Origin: Prevotellaceae bacterium UBA1746
Lineage (GTDB): Bacteria > Bacteroidota > Bacteroidia > Bacteroidales > Bacteroidaceae
Direction: 5' to 3'
Length of the DNA stretch: 64,000 bases
NCBI GenBank assembly: GCA_905369775.1
Contig: CAJPJR010000002.1
Coordinates: 1-64,000, forward strand
Part shown: positions 17,660 through 25,551 of the stretch, in pieces
How positions within the stretch are numbered: the first letter of the stretch is position 1
How the letters are laid out: each line of letters starts with the position of its first letter
Notes under the pieces: generated by a model
Seen by the model: only the letters and a program-made list of their open reading frames with translations
What the model was told of the DNA's origin: nothing
Databases searched by the model: none
Position numbers and translations under genes: made by a program

Positions 17660-17701
17660 TGTTATGTCAGTGTGTCTATGTTTGAAGTGTCGGAGAAAGG
17701 G

Positions 17702-18247
17702 TCAGAAGCGTACGTGGCGATCTTCCAAGCGTACGGCGAGGGGGAAGAGGATCTCGTTTTCGAGATGGATGTGCTCGTGCAGGGCGTTCATGAAGGCGGC
17801 CACTTCGCTCATGAGTTCGCGATAGTCGGCATCGGCGTTGGCGTCGACCGCAAAATCGTGGGTGAGTTGGGCGATGCGGGCGTAGCGCTGAATTTCACCC
17901 TCGTGGTCGTCTTCCATGACGCGGATGGGGTTGGCGACGCTGCCACAGTGCATCTGCTCGAGGTCGCGATCTTCGCGATCGGCTTCGAAGAGTTCGAGGA
18001 TGAAGGGGAAGAGCACATTTTCTTCCTTCATGAGGTGCATGTCAAGATCGATGAGCGACTCCTCGAAGAGGGCGCAGGCTTCGGCGAGCTCGAGCTGTTC
18101 GGGACGCGCCTCGACGGCGCGGCGGAAACGGGCGAGGATGCCGGGACCGTTGTCGCGGATGCCGCGGTGATGGATCTTGAGGATGTAGTCGATAAGGAGA
18201 TCGGCGGGCCAGTTTTCGGCCAATGCGTAGAGAGGATTTGTGTTCAT
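17702..18247 (-). CDS. Hemerythrin-domain protein of the RIC/YtfE type (iron-centre repair)
   Basis: This 181-residue protein has His/Glu pairs arranged as in RIC di-iron proteins: YILKIHHRGIRDN, DLDMHLMKEENVLFP, MEDDHEGE and ALHEHIHLENEILFP. Full RIC proteins carry an N-terminal Cys-bearing ScdA_N domain; this one begins directly at the hemerythrin part, so it is a short form. The family repairs iron-sulfur clusters damaged by NO. It is first gene of an operon with hcp and has a promoter carrying a Crp-type dyad near -41. Confidence 0.88.
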   Translation of the reverse strand: MNTNPLYALAENWPADLLIDYILKIHHRGIRDNGPGILARFRRAVEARPEQLELAEACALFEESLIDLDMHLMKEENVLFPFILELFEADREDRDLEQMHCGSVANPIRVMEDDHEGEIQRYARIAQLTHDFAVDANADADYRELMSEVAAFMNALHEHIHLENEILFPLAVRLEDRHVRF

Positions 18248-18265
18248 CTATTCGGGATTTTGGCG

Positions 18266-18273
18266 CAAAGGTA
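18266..18273 (-). promoter_or_regulatory. -7 element of the ric-hcp operon
   Basis: On the minus strand TACCTTTG matches TAnnTTTG, 18 bases upstream of the ric ATG. No -33 TTTG is present, as expected for an activator-dependent promoter. Confidence 0.65.
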
Positions 18274-18295
18274 GCCGATGCGCGACTTTCGAGCG

Positions 18296-18309
18296 GTAAC
18301 ATGGGTTAC
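18296..18309. promoter_or_regulatory. Crp/Fnr-type operator of the ric-hcp operon
   Basis: GTAAC-ATGG-GTTAC is a perfect 5+4+5 dyad, the spacing used by Crp/Fnr sites. Its centre is about 40-41 bases upstream of the predicted start, the class II activator position overlapping the missing -33 box. Confidence 0.65.
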
Positions 18310-18321
18310 GCGGGATGGAAA

Positions 18322-18362
18322 GAAAACAAAAAAGCGCGCAAACTCACGGGGAGTTTGCGCGC
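18322..18362 (-). terminator. Rho-independent terminator of the papain-like protease gene
   Basis: GCGCGCAAACTC (18334-18345) pairs with GAGTTTGCGCGC (18351-18362), a 12-bp perfect stem. On the minus strand TTTTTTGTTTTC follows. It insulates the protease gene from the ric-hcp promoter. Confidence 0.92.
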
Positions 18363-18391
18363 TGCGCGTATTGATGAGGGAGATCGGCGGT

Positions 18392-21300
18392 TTATTTCAC
18401 CACACGACGACCGTTCTCAATGTAGATGTTGCCGGGACGGGTCTCGAAGACGCGGCGACCGCTGAGATCGAAGAGGGTGCCTTGCTCAGCGTTGAAGCGC
18501 TGCGGAGCGAGGATGCCGGTGAGTTTGTTCACACCTTGCAGTTCTTCGAAGTCGCCCTTGGTGAGCATGAAGTCGGTGATGCAGAAAATGCGCTGACCGG
18601 TCATGTTCACGACCATACCGATGGCCACTTCCGTCTCCTTGTCGAGGGTGAAGTGGAGAGTGTTCGTGCCCCCGTTGGCCTTACCTTCCATGCGTTGCGA
18701 AGCAATGGCCGTGGAGAGGTTGTCGGTGTCGGGGAGTTTGTTGCCGGCTGCCACAACGAGGAACGAACCGTCGGCTTGGTCATGCTGACCATAGGTAACC
18801 GTCAACGAATAGAGGCCTGCGGGGAGTTTCACCACTTGGTAGACCTTGTGGTCCTTGAGGTCGGCGAAGCCGTCCCAACCGGTGGCGACGGTGAAGTTGC
18901 CGTTCTTGACGGCGTCGAAGCAGGCACCGGTGATCACCTTGCCGTTCTTCACTTCGTTCTCCAGTTTCCAGTCCTTCAACTCGTACCAGCGACCGTTCTT
19001 GGCGTCGTTCATCTGCACGTTGGTGTGGCGGAATTGGTTCTTGGCGTTGGCCAAATAGGTTCTCGTCACGTCGGCAGTGCCCTTATTTGAGAAGTTGAGG
19101 CTGAAGACACCCTTCGAGAGGGGCCAAGCATCGCCGTCGGGGCCAAATCCGAGGCGCGTTCCGTGGTTGGCATTGGCACCGCGGTCTTGGACATTGCCGC
19201 TGTTCTGGTTGAAGTCGTAGTAAACGCGGAGATCGGCGGCTTTGACGTCGGCTGCATTCACGTCGAGCGGCTCGTTGCCCCAGGTTTGGAGTTGTTCCTG
19301 CGTGAGCGGGGTGCCCCAAACACGGAATTCATCGATCTGACCGCTCATGTCGGCTGCCGAAGCGCCGATTGCGAAGCTGTTGAGTCCCTTGATGGCGTTC
19401 AAAGCGTACTGCGAGAAGACTTTCTGTCCGTCGCGGTAGATGATGACGTTGTTGTTCTGCACGACAACGGCGTAGTGGTGCCATTCGCCGGCCACAACAA
19501 GATCGTTGTTGCTCTTGACCTGGCGACCGCCCTTGCTGACAATGAGCTGTCCGGCTGCGTTGGTCTTGATGAGGAAGTTGGCGTCATCGTCGCCGATACC
19601 GCAGCAGAAGTCGGTGAGCTTCGAGGGGTTCATCCACCACTCAACGGTGAAGTTTTTGTCCTCTTCGGTGAGGGGCGATTTGCTCAGCACAACGCGAGAG
19701 GAAGCACTGTTGAAGCTCAGGCCGCTCTTCGAATCGGCGTTGACCACAACGAGACCGCGGTTGCGCACGTTGGAGCTAGTGCCGACATTGTTGGAAGCGG
19801 TGAGCGAAACGTCGTAGACACCGGGTTCGGTGGCCTTGAATTCGACGTTGCGACCCGACACGAGATAATTCTTGTTGGGGCTCGAGAGGATCCACTTCCA
19901 GTCGGTGGGACCGAACTTGGTCTCGTCCTTCACACGAACGGTGTCGCCGCGGAGTACGACGGGTGTGAGCACGTTGAAGTCGGCTTCGGGGCGCACTTCG
20001 GCCACGTCGATGACTTGCGTCTGCGTCTTTTCTTCGCCGGCAGTGGAGGTAACTTTGAGTGTCACCTTGTGCTTTCCGATGGTTTGGAAAGTGGTGGCTG
20101 CCGAAACGGCCTTGGAGGAGGTGACATCACCGCCTTCGATGGTCCATTCGTAGCGATAACCGGACACGGGCTGGGTGGGAATGAAGCTTACGCGCTGGCC
20201 GGCGGGCACTTGCTTGAGCGATGCCTTGAAGTCGGCGCTGAAAGCCGCAGCGGGCGTGACTTCGACGGTGCGCTTGACGGTGACTGTGTTGGCGTCTGTG
20301 CCGTCGGAGGCCGTGAGGGTCACATCATATTTGCCAACCTTGGGGAAGATGGCCGTGAGCTGCGTGCCGTTGTAGTCCTTGACGCCTGCGTCGGGCGCGT
20401 TCCAAGCGAGGTGTTTCACGGCGTCGGGGCAGGTAACGGAGAACAGGGCGGGCTGACCGGCTTCCACGGTGGCGGGGGAGGTTACTCGCGTGTTGTTGAT
20501 CGAAATGGTGCCCTTCACTTCCGTATTCCAAGTCTTGTCGCTGTTGATTTCCTCGTAGGTCTTGGTGTCGGGATTGGTGATCGGTGCATTGTGTGCGCCT
20601 ACACAGTCATGAAGATAGGGCTTGCCGTCGATGCTGATTACGTCGCCTTTATAGTAAGCGATGAGGCCTTGGGGCAAGACGCTGCCGCTGAACTCGGTGT
20701 TCATGGCTTGGAGGATCTCGTAGCGCGTGCGGCTCTTGTCCCAGATGCGAATTTCGTCGTAAACGGCGTCCTGTCCGTTGTCTTCGCCCGACCAGAAATT
20801 GAGGTTGCCGAAGCCACCGATGCCACTGAACGAGGGGCTACCGGAGACGGAGCCTCGGCCCATGCCGTCGACGTAGACATTGAAGCTGCTCTTGTTCACC
20901 ACCATGGCGATGTGGTTCCAACGTCCCACCTTCAAAGCGCCTTCGGCGTGCACACGTTTCTCGCCCACTGCATCCCAACCGGCGGTGAAAGTACCGTTGC
21001 CATTGGCGTGGAACATGAATTGTCCCCAGCGACCGGCTTGGAGGTTCCAGTCTTTGAGGCTCTGGGGCTTGATCCAGAACTCGATGGTGCAGTTATTATA
21101 GGAGTCGTTGAAGACATCGGGGATACTGAAGCCGTTGTTGTTGAACTTGGCGGCGACATTGGGGGTCTGCACGGACACAGGGGTGCTAACTGTCAGGCGC
21201 TGACTCTCGATACCACTGTCAAACACGGCCGAAACGCTGTAAGCGCCGTTGCCATCGATGGTTTGTTCGCGCTTTTCGGTGTCGGAGATCTTCACACCGT

Positions 21301-22927
21301 CCTTATAGACGTTGTACTGCTTGACGCTGTGACCGCAGTTCTGGGGTGCATCCCAAGTGAGTTGTGTGCCTTTGAGCTGCAGGTTGCGCGGCATGGTGTA
21401 TTGTTCGCCGTAGACTACACCACTCACCGTGGTGATCTTACCGCCGGGTACGGGCAGCACGCCGTCGTCACTCTTGAGTTCGAGCGGAGTTTCCACGCCG
21501 TCCTTGTCAAATTCGTAGTCGATGATCGACACATTATAGATGTGTCCGCTACCTTTGGCGCGCGATGCGATTTTCGACTTGGTGCGAGCATCTACATTGA
21601 AGAAGAATTTGAGGGGCTTGGAGTGATCGAGTCCTTCGCAGAGGTCGGTGAGGTCATAACCGAACTCCATCGGTTCGTCATGCAGCTTACCGTCGGCCCA
21701 ACGTCCGAGCATGGGCACGGCAGGTGCGGGGTTAAGGTCGCCGTTGTGGCCGTCGCCCGCCCAACGGAAGTGGTGGAGTTCGATGGTCTTTTCGGGACGC
21801 GTGGCGTTGGGATCCGTGGCCACACCCACAGAAAGGAGCATTTCCGAACGGTGGGAGTAGTCCATCTTCACTTTGATGGTGCGCAGCGGACGATAGTTCT
21901 TGCGCACGTAGTAGAGTTCGGGCTGCCACCAGCCGCCGCTCTGCTTGCGCACTTCTTTGCCGCCTTCTTTCGTGACGCTGTGTGCGGGGAAGCCGTAAGC
22001 ATAAGGGCAATAGATGAGACCATTGTTGGCCCATCCGCCCCAAGAGTTGGCGATGATCCAAGCACCCACCTCGTCTTTTTCCTTTTCGCCGGCTTTTCCG
22101 TTGCCGTCGAGGTCAAATTCGAGGCGGTCGTCGTAGCCTACGATGGTGAGAGCGTGGTCAACACTCGTACCCCACCAGCGAACGTAGCTTTGTCCCACTA
22201 CGCCGGCCTCGAGGTTGGCGGGAGTTTTGGGAATACCACCTTGTGCGCAGGCAGAGGCCACACCGATACCGGCAATACCGCCGCAGGCGAAGTCGGTGTC
22301 GCCGTTGTGGTTCCACAACCAGTTCTTCAACAAGTTGCGACCTTCCTCAGAACCGACGTTCATCGGCAGACTGCGGGGCTGCCACATGCGGTTGAACATG
22401 GCTTCGTGCCATTTCTCATAACCCGTCATCCAGCCGTAGTCTTGGCTGTCCCATTCTTTGTAGCCGAAGAGGGCTGAGTTACCACGGCCGCCATAGGTTT
22501 TCACCGAAGGCACGCCCACGTACTGCACAAATTGGTCCTTGCCCGAGTTGCCGTAAGTGAGGAGCCACACGAAGTGCGTGGGATACATATTTTCGGGCAG
22601 CGAGGCGTTGGTGTGACGGAAGGAGTTCAACTCGTGCGTGAACATGTAAGCGATGCGCGATGCCGAGCCGCACGAACCGCCTTCTTGCGAGATAATGGGC
22701 GGGAAGTACATCGTGGCGGCATTGTTCACGTGGTCGGGGCGCTGACTCTCGGCGGGTACCGGCGCTCCCTTCAGGCGGGGACGCGAACCGTAGCGCAACA
22801 GCGAACGGTCGGGACGCACCGTGGGGTCGTAGTCTGGATATTTTTGACGATCCACAACGAGCTGTGCAGGCATCGACGCCGGGAAGGCGACAGCTGCCAG
22901 ACAGACGAGTTTGAGAATGCTTTTCAT
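18392..22927 (-). CDS. Secreted multidomain papain-like cysteine protease with LamG and PKD domains
   Basis: This 1511-residue protein has a signal peptide (KSILKLVCLAAVAFPASMPA). The C1A papain active site is visible: oxyanion Gln81 and Cys86 in QEGGSCGSAS, His258 in SVDHALTIVGYDD, and Asn294 in IIANSWGGW. A calcium-loop-like DLDGNGKAGEKEKDE interrupts the catalytic domain. C-terminal to it are an Fn3-like segment (~500-590), a LamG/concanavalin-like domain (~600-750) and two or three PKD repeats (~815-1080). A second LamG domain (~1090-1250) and a galactose-binding-like region follow. The tail DLSGRRVFETRPGNIYIENG resembles a C-terminal sorting signal. It probably degrades host or dietary protein at the cell surface. 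A complete terminator follows. Confidence 0.88.
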   Translation of the reverse strand: MKSILKLVCLAAVAFPASMPAQLVVDRQKYPDYDPTVRPDRSLLRYGSRPRLKGAPVPAESQRPDHVNNAATMYFPPIISQEGGSCGSASRIAYMFTHELNSFRHTNASLPENMYPTHFVWLLTYGNSGKDQFVQYVGVPSVKTYGGRGNSALFGYKEWDSQDYGWMTGYEKWHEAMFNRMWQPRSLPMNVGSEEGRNLLKNWLWNHNGDTDFACGGIAGIGVASACAQGGIPKTPANLEAGVVGQSYVRWWGTSVDHALTIVGYDDRLEFDLDGNGKAGEKEKDEVGAWIIANSWGGWANNGLIYCPYAYGFPAHSVTKEGGKEVRKQSGGWWQPELYYVRKNYRPLRTIKVKMDYSHRSEMLLSVGVATDPNATRPEKTIELHHFRWAGDGHNGDLNPAPAVPMLGRWADGKLHDEPMEFGYDLTDLCEGLDHSKPLKFFFNVDARTKSKIASRAKGSGHIYNVSIIDYEFDKDGVETPLELKSDDGVLPVPGGKITTVSGVVYGEQYTMPRNLQLKGTQLTWDAPQNCGHSVKQYNVYKDGVKISDTEKREQTIDGNGAYSVSAVFDSGIESQRLTVSTPVSVQTPNVAAKFNNNGFSIPDVFNDSYNNCTIEFWIKPQSLKDWNLQAGRWGQFMFHANGNGTFTAGWDAVGEKRVHAEGALKVGRWNHIAMVVNKSSFNVYVDGMGRGSVSGSPSFSGIGGFGNLNFWSGEDNGQDAVYDEIRIWDKSRTRYEILQAMNTEFSGSVLPQGLIAYYKGDVISIDGKPYLHDCVGAHNAPITNPDTKTYEEINSDKTWNTEVKGTISINNTRVTSPATVEAGQPALFSVTCPDAVKHLAWNAPDAGVKDYNGTQLTAIFPKVGKYDVTLTASDGTDANTVTVKRTVEVTPAAAFSADFKASLKQVPAGQRVSFIPTQPVSGYRYEWTIEGGDVTSSKAVSAATTFQTIGKHKVTLKVTSTAGEEKTQTQVIDVAEVRPEADFNVLTPVVLRGDTVRVKDETKFGPTDWKWILSSPNKNYLVSGRNVEFKATEPGVYDVSLTASNNVGTSSNVRNRGLVVVNADSKSGLSFNSASSRVVLSKSPLTEEDKNFTVEWWMNPSKLTDFCCGIGDDDANFLIKTNAAGQLIVSKGGRQVKSNNDLVVAGEWHHYAVVVQNNNVIIYRDGQKVFSQYALNAIKGLNSFAIGASAADMSGQIDEFRVWGTPLTQEQLQTWGNEPLDVNAADVKAADLRVYYDFNQNSGNVQDRGANANHGTRLGFGPDGDAWPLSKGVFSLNFSNKGTADVTRTYLANAKNQFRHTNVQMNDAKNGRWYELKDWKLENEVKNGKVITGACFDAVKNGNFTVATGWDGFADLKDHKVYQVVKLPAGLYSLTVTYGQHDQADGSFLVVAAGNKLPDTDNLSTAIASQRMEGKANGGTNTLHFTLDKETEVAIGMVVNMTGQRIFCITDFMLTKGDFEELQGVNKLTGILAPQRFNAEQGTLFDLSGRRVFETRPGNIYIENGRRVVK

Positions 22928-23082
22928 ATCGGAAATATGAGCGTTTGGGATTGATGAATCGATGAATTATCAGAAAGAGATGCCGCACTGAGCGAGCGCT
23001 GTCCGTAGACTTTGCGCGCATTCTGTCGAAGAACGGAGGAGAAGGAGGGAAAGGGCGGCACACAGATACACTTCTACGCTTG

Positions 23083-23090
23083 CAAATTTA
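23083..23090 (-). promoter_or_regulatory. -7 element of the papain-like protease gene
   Basis: TAAATTTG on the minus strand, about 155 bases upstream of the ATG. Confidence 0.5.
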
Positions 23091-23303
23091 CACCATGGAT
23101 TGCAAAACAACAAGAAAGCGCGGGGCTTTTCCGCTCCAACACCTCGATTTTAACAAACGGGCATTGCAACTCGGGCTTCAAATATGTTCTATGACATAAA
23201 ATTTAAGATGCACCCACCGACTATTCACACTCATCTCTTATATATAGTACGATTTCGCCGCGGTTTGCTGCGGTGAGTGCGGGAGCGGTGCTGCGAAAAG
23301 CAC

Positions 23304-23338
23304 GTCGCCCCGGTGCACGCGGTGTGCATCGGGGCGAC
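23304..23338. terminator. Hairpin downstream of the CYTH gene
   Basis: GTCGCCCCGGTGCAC (23304-23318) pairs with GTGCATCGGGGCGAC (23324-23338), a 15-bp stem with one G-T pair. The T tract is short on either strand. It could terminate the minus-strand CYTH operon 200 bases past its stop. Confidence 0.45.
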
Positions 23339-23537
23339 CTTTGGGGGTAGGTGTCGAAAAACGGGGAATCATAGGGCCGCGCCGGGAGTGTGCTTGCGAT
23401 CAACGGGAGCACACGGCGCACCCGGCCCGACAACAATCGGACAAACACGGGAGCCGTCGGCACACGAGGCGCGACAACACTGCCCTGCAGGAGACGAACG
23501 CCGAACGGCGCGGGACAAATGCTTCAGCGCAGGCACC

Positions 23538-24035
23538 TCACTCTGCATCGCCGGCCTGTTCGGCGGCGTTCCATTCGCGGAAGGGGCGTCGTGTGAGGGC
23601 CGAATTGTAGTAACGTCGGCGACCGGTCACTTCGCGACCGAGCCAATCGGGGCGTTCGAAGGGGGCATCGACTGCGGGGAGTTCGATTTCGGCCACAGTC
23701 AAACCCGCGTTGACACCGAGAAACTCGTCGACCTCGTAGGTGAGCCCGCCGACAGGGACGAGCCAGCGCACCTTTTCCACCACGCCGGGCAGACAAAGCG
23801 GGAGCAACAAGCGAGCCTCATCGGCCGAGATCTCCTTTTCCCACTCGAAACGCGAAAGTCCGCCGTCGTTCGATGGTCCTTTGATGGTGAGATATCCGCG
23901 GTCGTCGCGCACCCGCACCCTGACAGTGCGACCGCCGTCGGCACAAAGATAGCCTTGCGCGATGTGGGTGTGCGACGTGGCGTGGGTTTTGTAGTCGCCC
24001 ACCACGAGAAATTTGCGTTCGATCTCTACGAGCAT
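23538..24035 (-). CDS. CYTH domain protein (triphosphate tunnel metalloenzyme family)
   Basis: This 165-residue protein has the defining E-x-E-x-K at residues 4-8 (EIERKFLV). Further tunnel residues lie in RTVRVRVRDDRGYLTIKG and the E-W-E-K-E-I stretch. The family hydrolyses tripolyphosphate or, in some members, makes cAMP. The EIERKFLV-type opening is shared with short bacterial members usually annotated as triphosphatases. The ATG at 24035 puts the motif at the expected position. It begins one base after the stop of a 48-residue membrane microprotein. Confidence 0.88.
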   Translation of the reverse strand: MLVEIERKFLVVGDYKTHATSHTHIAQGYLCADGGRTVRVRVRDDRGYLTIKGPSNDGGLSRFEWEKEISADEARLLLPLCLPGVVEKVRWLVPVGGLTYEVDEFLGVNAGLTVAEIELPAVDAPFERPDWLGREVTGRRRYYNSALTRRPFREWNAAEQAGDAE

Positions 24036-24036
24036 A

Positions 24037-24183
24037 TTACAAAATGGAGAGGGCTGCGAGCAGCAGGAGGGCCAACACGACAAAAACAGCGATGATGGCA
24101 ACGAAAATGCGGCGACCGGAAGCGGCTTCGCGGCGGGCGGCGTCGTGCTTGTGGCGGGTGTGGGGTGTGGAATGCCGGTTCAT
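24037..24183 (-). CDS. 48-residue single-pass membrane microprotein
   Basis: The frame begins MNRHSTPHTRHKHDAARR, a His/Arg-rich cytoplasmic head. One long hydrophobic helix follows (FVAIIAVFVVLALLLLAAL), then a stop one base before the CYTH start. It lies 48 bases past prfB on the same strand. The positive head plus a single helix predicts an inner-membrane protein with N-in topology. I recognise no family. Confidence 0.6.
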   Translation of the reverse strand: MNRHSTPHTRHKHDAARREAASGRRIFVAIIAVFVVLALLLLAALSIL

Positions 24184-24231
24184 GTGATAAAAGATTGGGG
24201 ACACCGGCGGCGCGGTCGACGGAAAGCGAGA

Positions 24232-25347
24232 CTATTCGTCGGTTTCGGCAAACTCCATGAGGTAGGCTTTGATGAAGCCGTCGAGCTTACCGTCCATCAC
24301 GCCGTTGACGTCCGAGGTTTGATAGTTGGTGCGGTGATCTTTGACGCGGCGGTCGTCGAAAACGTAGGAGCGAATTTGCGAGCCCCATTCGATTTTCTTC
24401 TTGCCGGCCTCGATCTTGGCCTGTGCGGCCTTGCGTTTTTGGAGCGCACGGTCGTAAAGTTGCGAACGGAGGAGGCGCATGGCATTCTCGCGGTTCTCGA
24501 GTTGCTTGCGGCTCTCCGTGTTTTCGATGAGGATTTCTTCCTCCTCGCCCGTGTCGGGGTCCTTATATTGGTAGCGCAGGCGCACGCCGGTCTCGACCTT
24601 GTTGACGTTCTGTCCGCCGGCACCGCCCGAACGGAAGGTATCCCAGCTCACGCAAGCGGGATCGACGTACACTTCGATCGAATCGTCGACCAACGGCGTG
24701 ACAAACACCGAGGCGAACGACGTCATGCGCTTCCCCTGGGCATTGTAGGGGCTGACGCGCACAAGACGGTGCACGCCGTTTTCGCTTTTGAGGAAACCGT
24801 AGGCCATTTCGCCCTCGATTTCCATCGTCACCGTCTTGATGCCGGCTTCGTCTCCGTCCTGCAGGTTGCAAACGGTGGCCTTGTAACCGTGGCTTTCGGC
24901 GTAGCGCAGATACATGCGCATGAGCATCGAGGCCCAGTCTTGGGCTTCGGTACCGCCCGCCCCCGAGTTGATTTTCAGCACACAGGGCATGGCGTCTTCT
25001 TCCTGGCGGAGCATGTTTTTGAGTTCCAAATCTTCGATGGCTTCGATGGCGCGATTGTAGTCCGCGTCCACCTCTTCTTCGGTCACCATCTCGTCTTTGT
25101 AGAATTCGAAAGCCAGTTGGAGCTCGTCGGCCAGGGTCTTGGCCTCTTTGTAGCCGTTGATCCACTTTTCCAGTCCCTTGACGAGTTTCATTTGTTCCTC
25201 TGCGCGCTCGCGATCGTCCCAGAAAGAGGGGTCTTGCGTGCGGAGTTGTTCTTCCTCGTACTGCATTTTTTTGGCGTCGATGTCCAGATAGCGATGCAAT
25301 TGTTCGACGCGGTCATGCACGGCTTTGAGTTGTTCGGCTGTTATCAT
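24232..25347 (-). CDS. prfB: Peptide chain release factor 2
   Basis: This 371-residue protein has the catalytic GGQ in RSGGAGGQNVNKVETGVRL. The codon-recognition loop reads RVSPYNAQGKR, with S-P-Y where E. coli has S-P-F. It recognises UGA and UAA. In many bacteria prfB needs a +1 shift at an in-frame UGA just after R-Y-L near codon 25. Here the same place reads ctg-gac-atc with no stop, so the gene is expressed without frameshifting. A full promoter lies upstream. Confidence 0.97.
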   Translation of the reverse strand: MITAEQLKAVHDRVEQLHRYLDIDAKKMQYEEEQLRTQDPSFWDDRERAEEQMKLVKGLEKWINGYKEAKTLADELQLAFEFYKDEMVTEEEVDADYNRAIEAIEDLELKNMLRQEEDAMPCVLKINSGAGGTEAQDWASMLMRMYLRYAESHGYKATVCNLQDGDEAGIKTVTMEIEGEMAYGFLKSENGVHRLVRVSPYNAQGKRMTSFASVFVTPLVDDSIEVYVDPACVSWDTFRSGGAGGQNVNKVETGVRLRYQYKDPDTGEEEEILIENTESRKQLENRENAMRLLRSQLYDRALQKRKAAQAKIEAGKKKIEWGSQIRSYVFDDRRVKDHRTNYQTSDVNGVMDGKLDGFIKAYLMEFAETDE

Positions 25348-25422
25348 ACGTTTGTTGGGAGTGGAATCGGGTGTGTGTGCCGCTACGTCGGGGCGAAGTG
25401 CCGAGCGCGGGCTTGATGCCTA

Positions 25423-25453
25423 CAAAAGTACTGAATGCGCGGCGATTGACAAA
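25423..25453 (-). promoter_or_regulatory. prfB promoter (-33 TTTG, -7 TACTTTTG)
   Basis: On the minus strand TTTG (25450-25453), a 19-base spacer and TACTTTTG (25423-25430) match the Bacteroidota consensus. Confidence 0.75.
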
Positions 25454-25476
25454 ATTATTCTGCCGCCGAAACGCGG

Positions 25477-25507
25477 TTTGCCCCCACCGTGGTACGGCGA
25501 GGGCAAA
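25477..25507 (-). terminator. Hairpin after the acyl-CoA synthetase gene
   Basis: TTTGCCC (25477-25483) pairs with GGGCAAA (25501-25507), with an inner CCGT/ACGG stem. It is 45 bases past the stop. The T tract is weak. Confidence 0.4.
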
Positions 25508-25551
25508 TCTGAAAAGGGGCATCGACGGGCACTTCCCGCCGCTTTCTACTT

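Larger units (their letters stand above)
22928..23537. other. Intergenic region upstream of the protease gene
   Basis: It includes the protease promoter and a strong hairpin at 23304-23338. The rest is AT-rich near 23160-23250 and otherwise featureless. Frames found here lack recognisable motifs. Confidence 0.55.

Noticed and set aside
16130..18274. 714-codon plus-strand frame opposite hcp and ric
   Set aside because: It mirrors two well-supported genes on the minus strand and its Gly/Glu/Val/His-rich sequence is typical of antisense translation.
19163..22477. 1104-codon plus-strand frame opposite the papain-like protease
   Set aside because: The opposite strand has an intact active site, signal peptide and terminator; this frame has none.
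23221..23463. 80-codon minus-strand frame next to the CYTH gene
   Set aside because: It passes through the 15-bp hairpin and is Arg/Pro-rich without similarity to any family I know.
25255..25347. Possible programmed frameshift in prfB
   Set aside because: The frame is continuous from the ATG and no in-frame UGA exists at the usual site.
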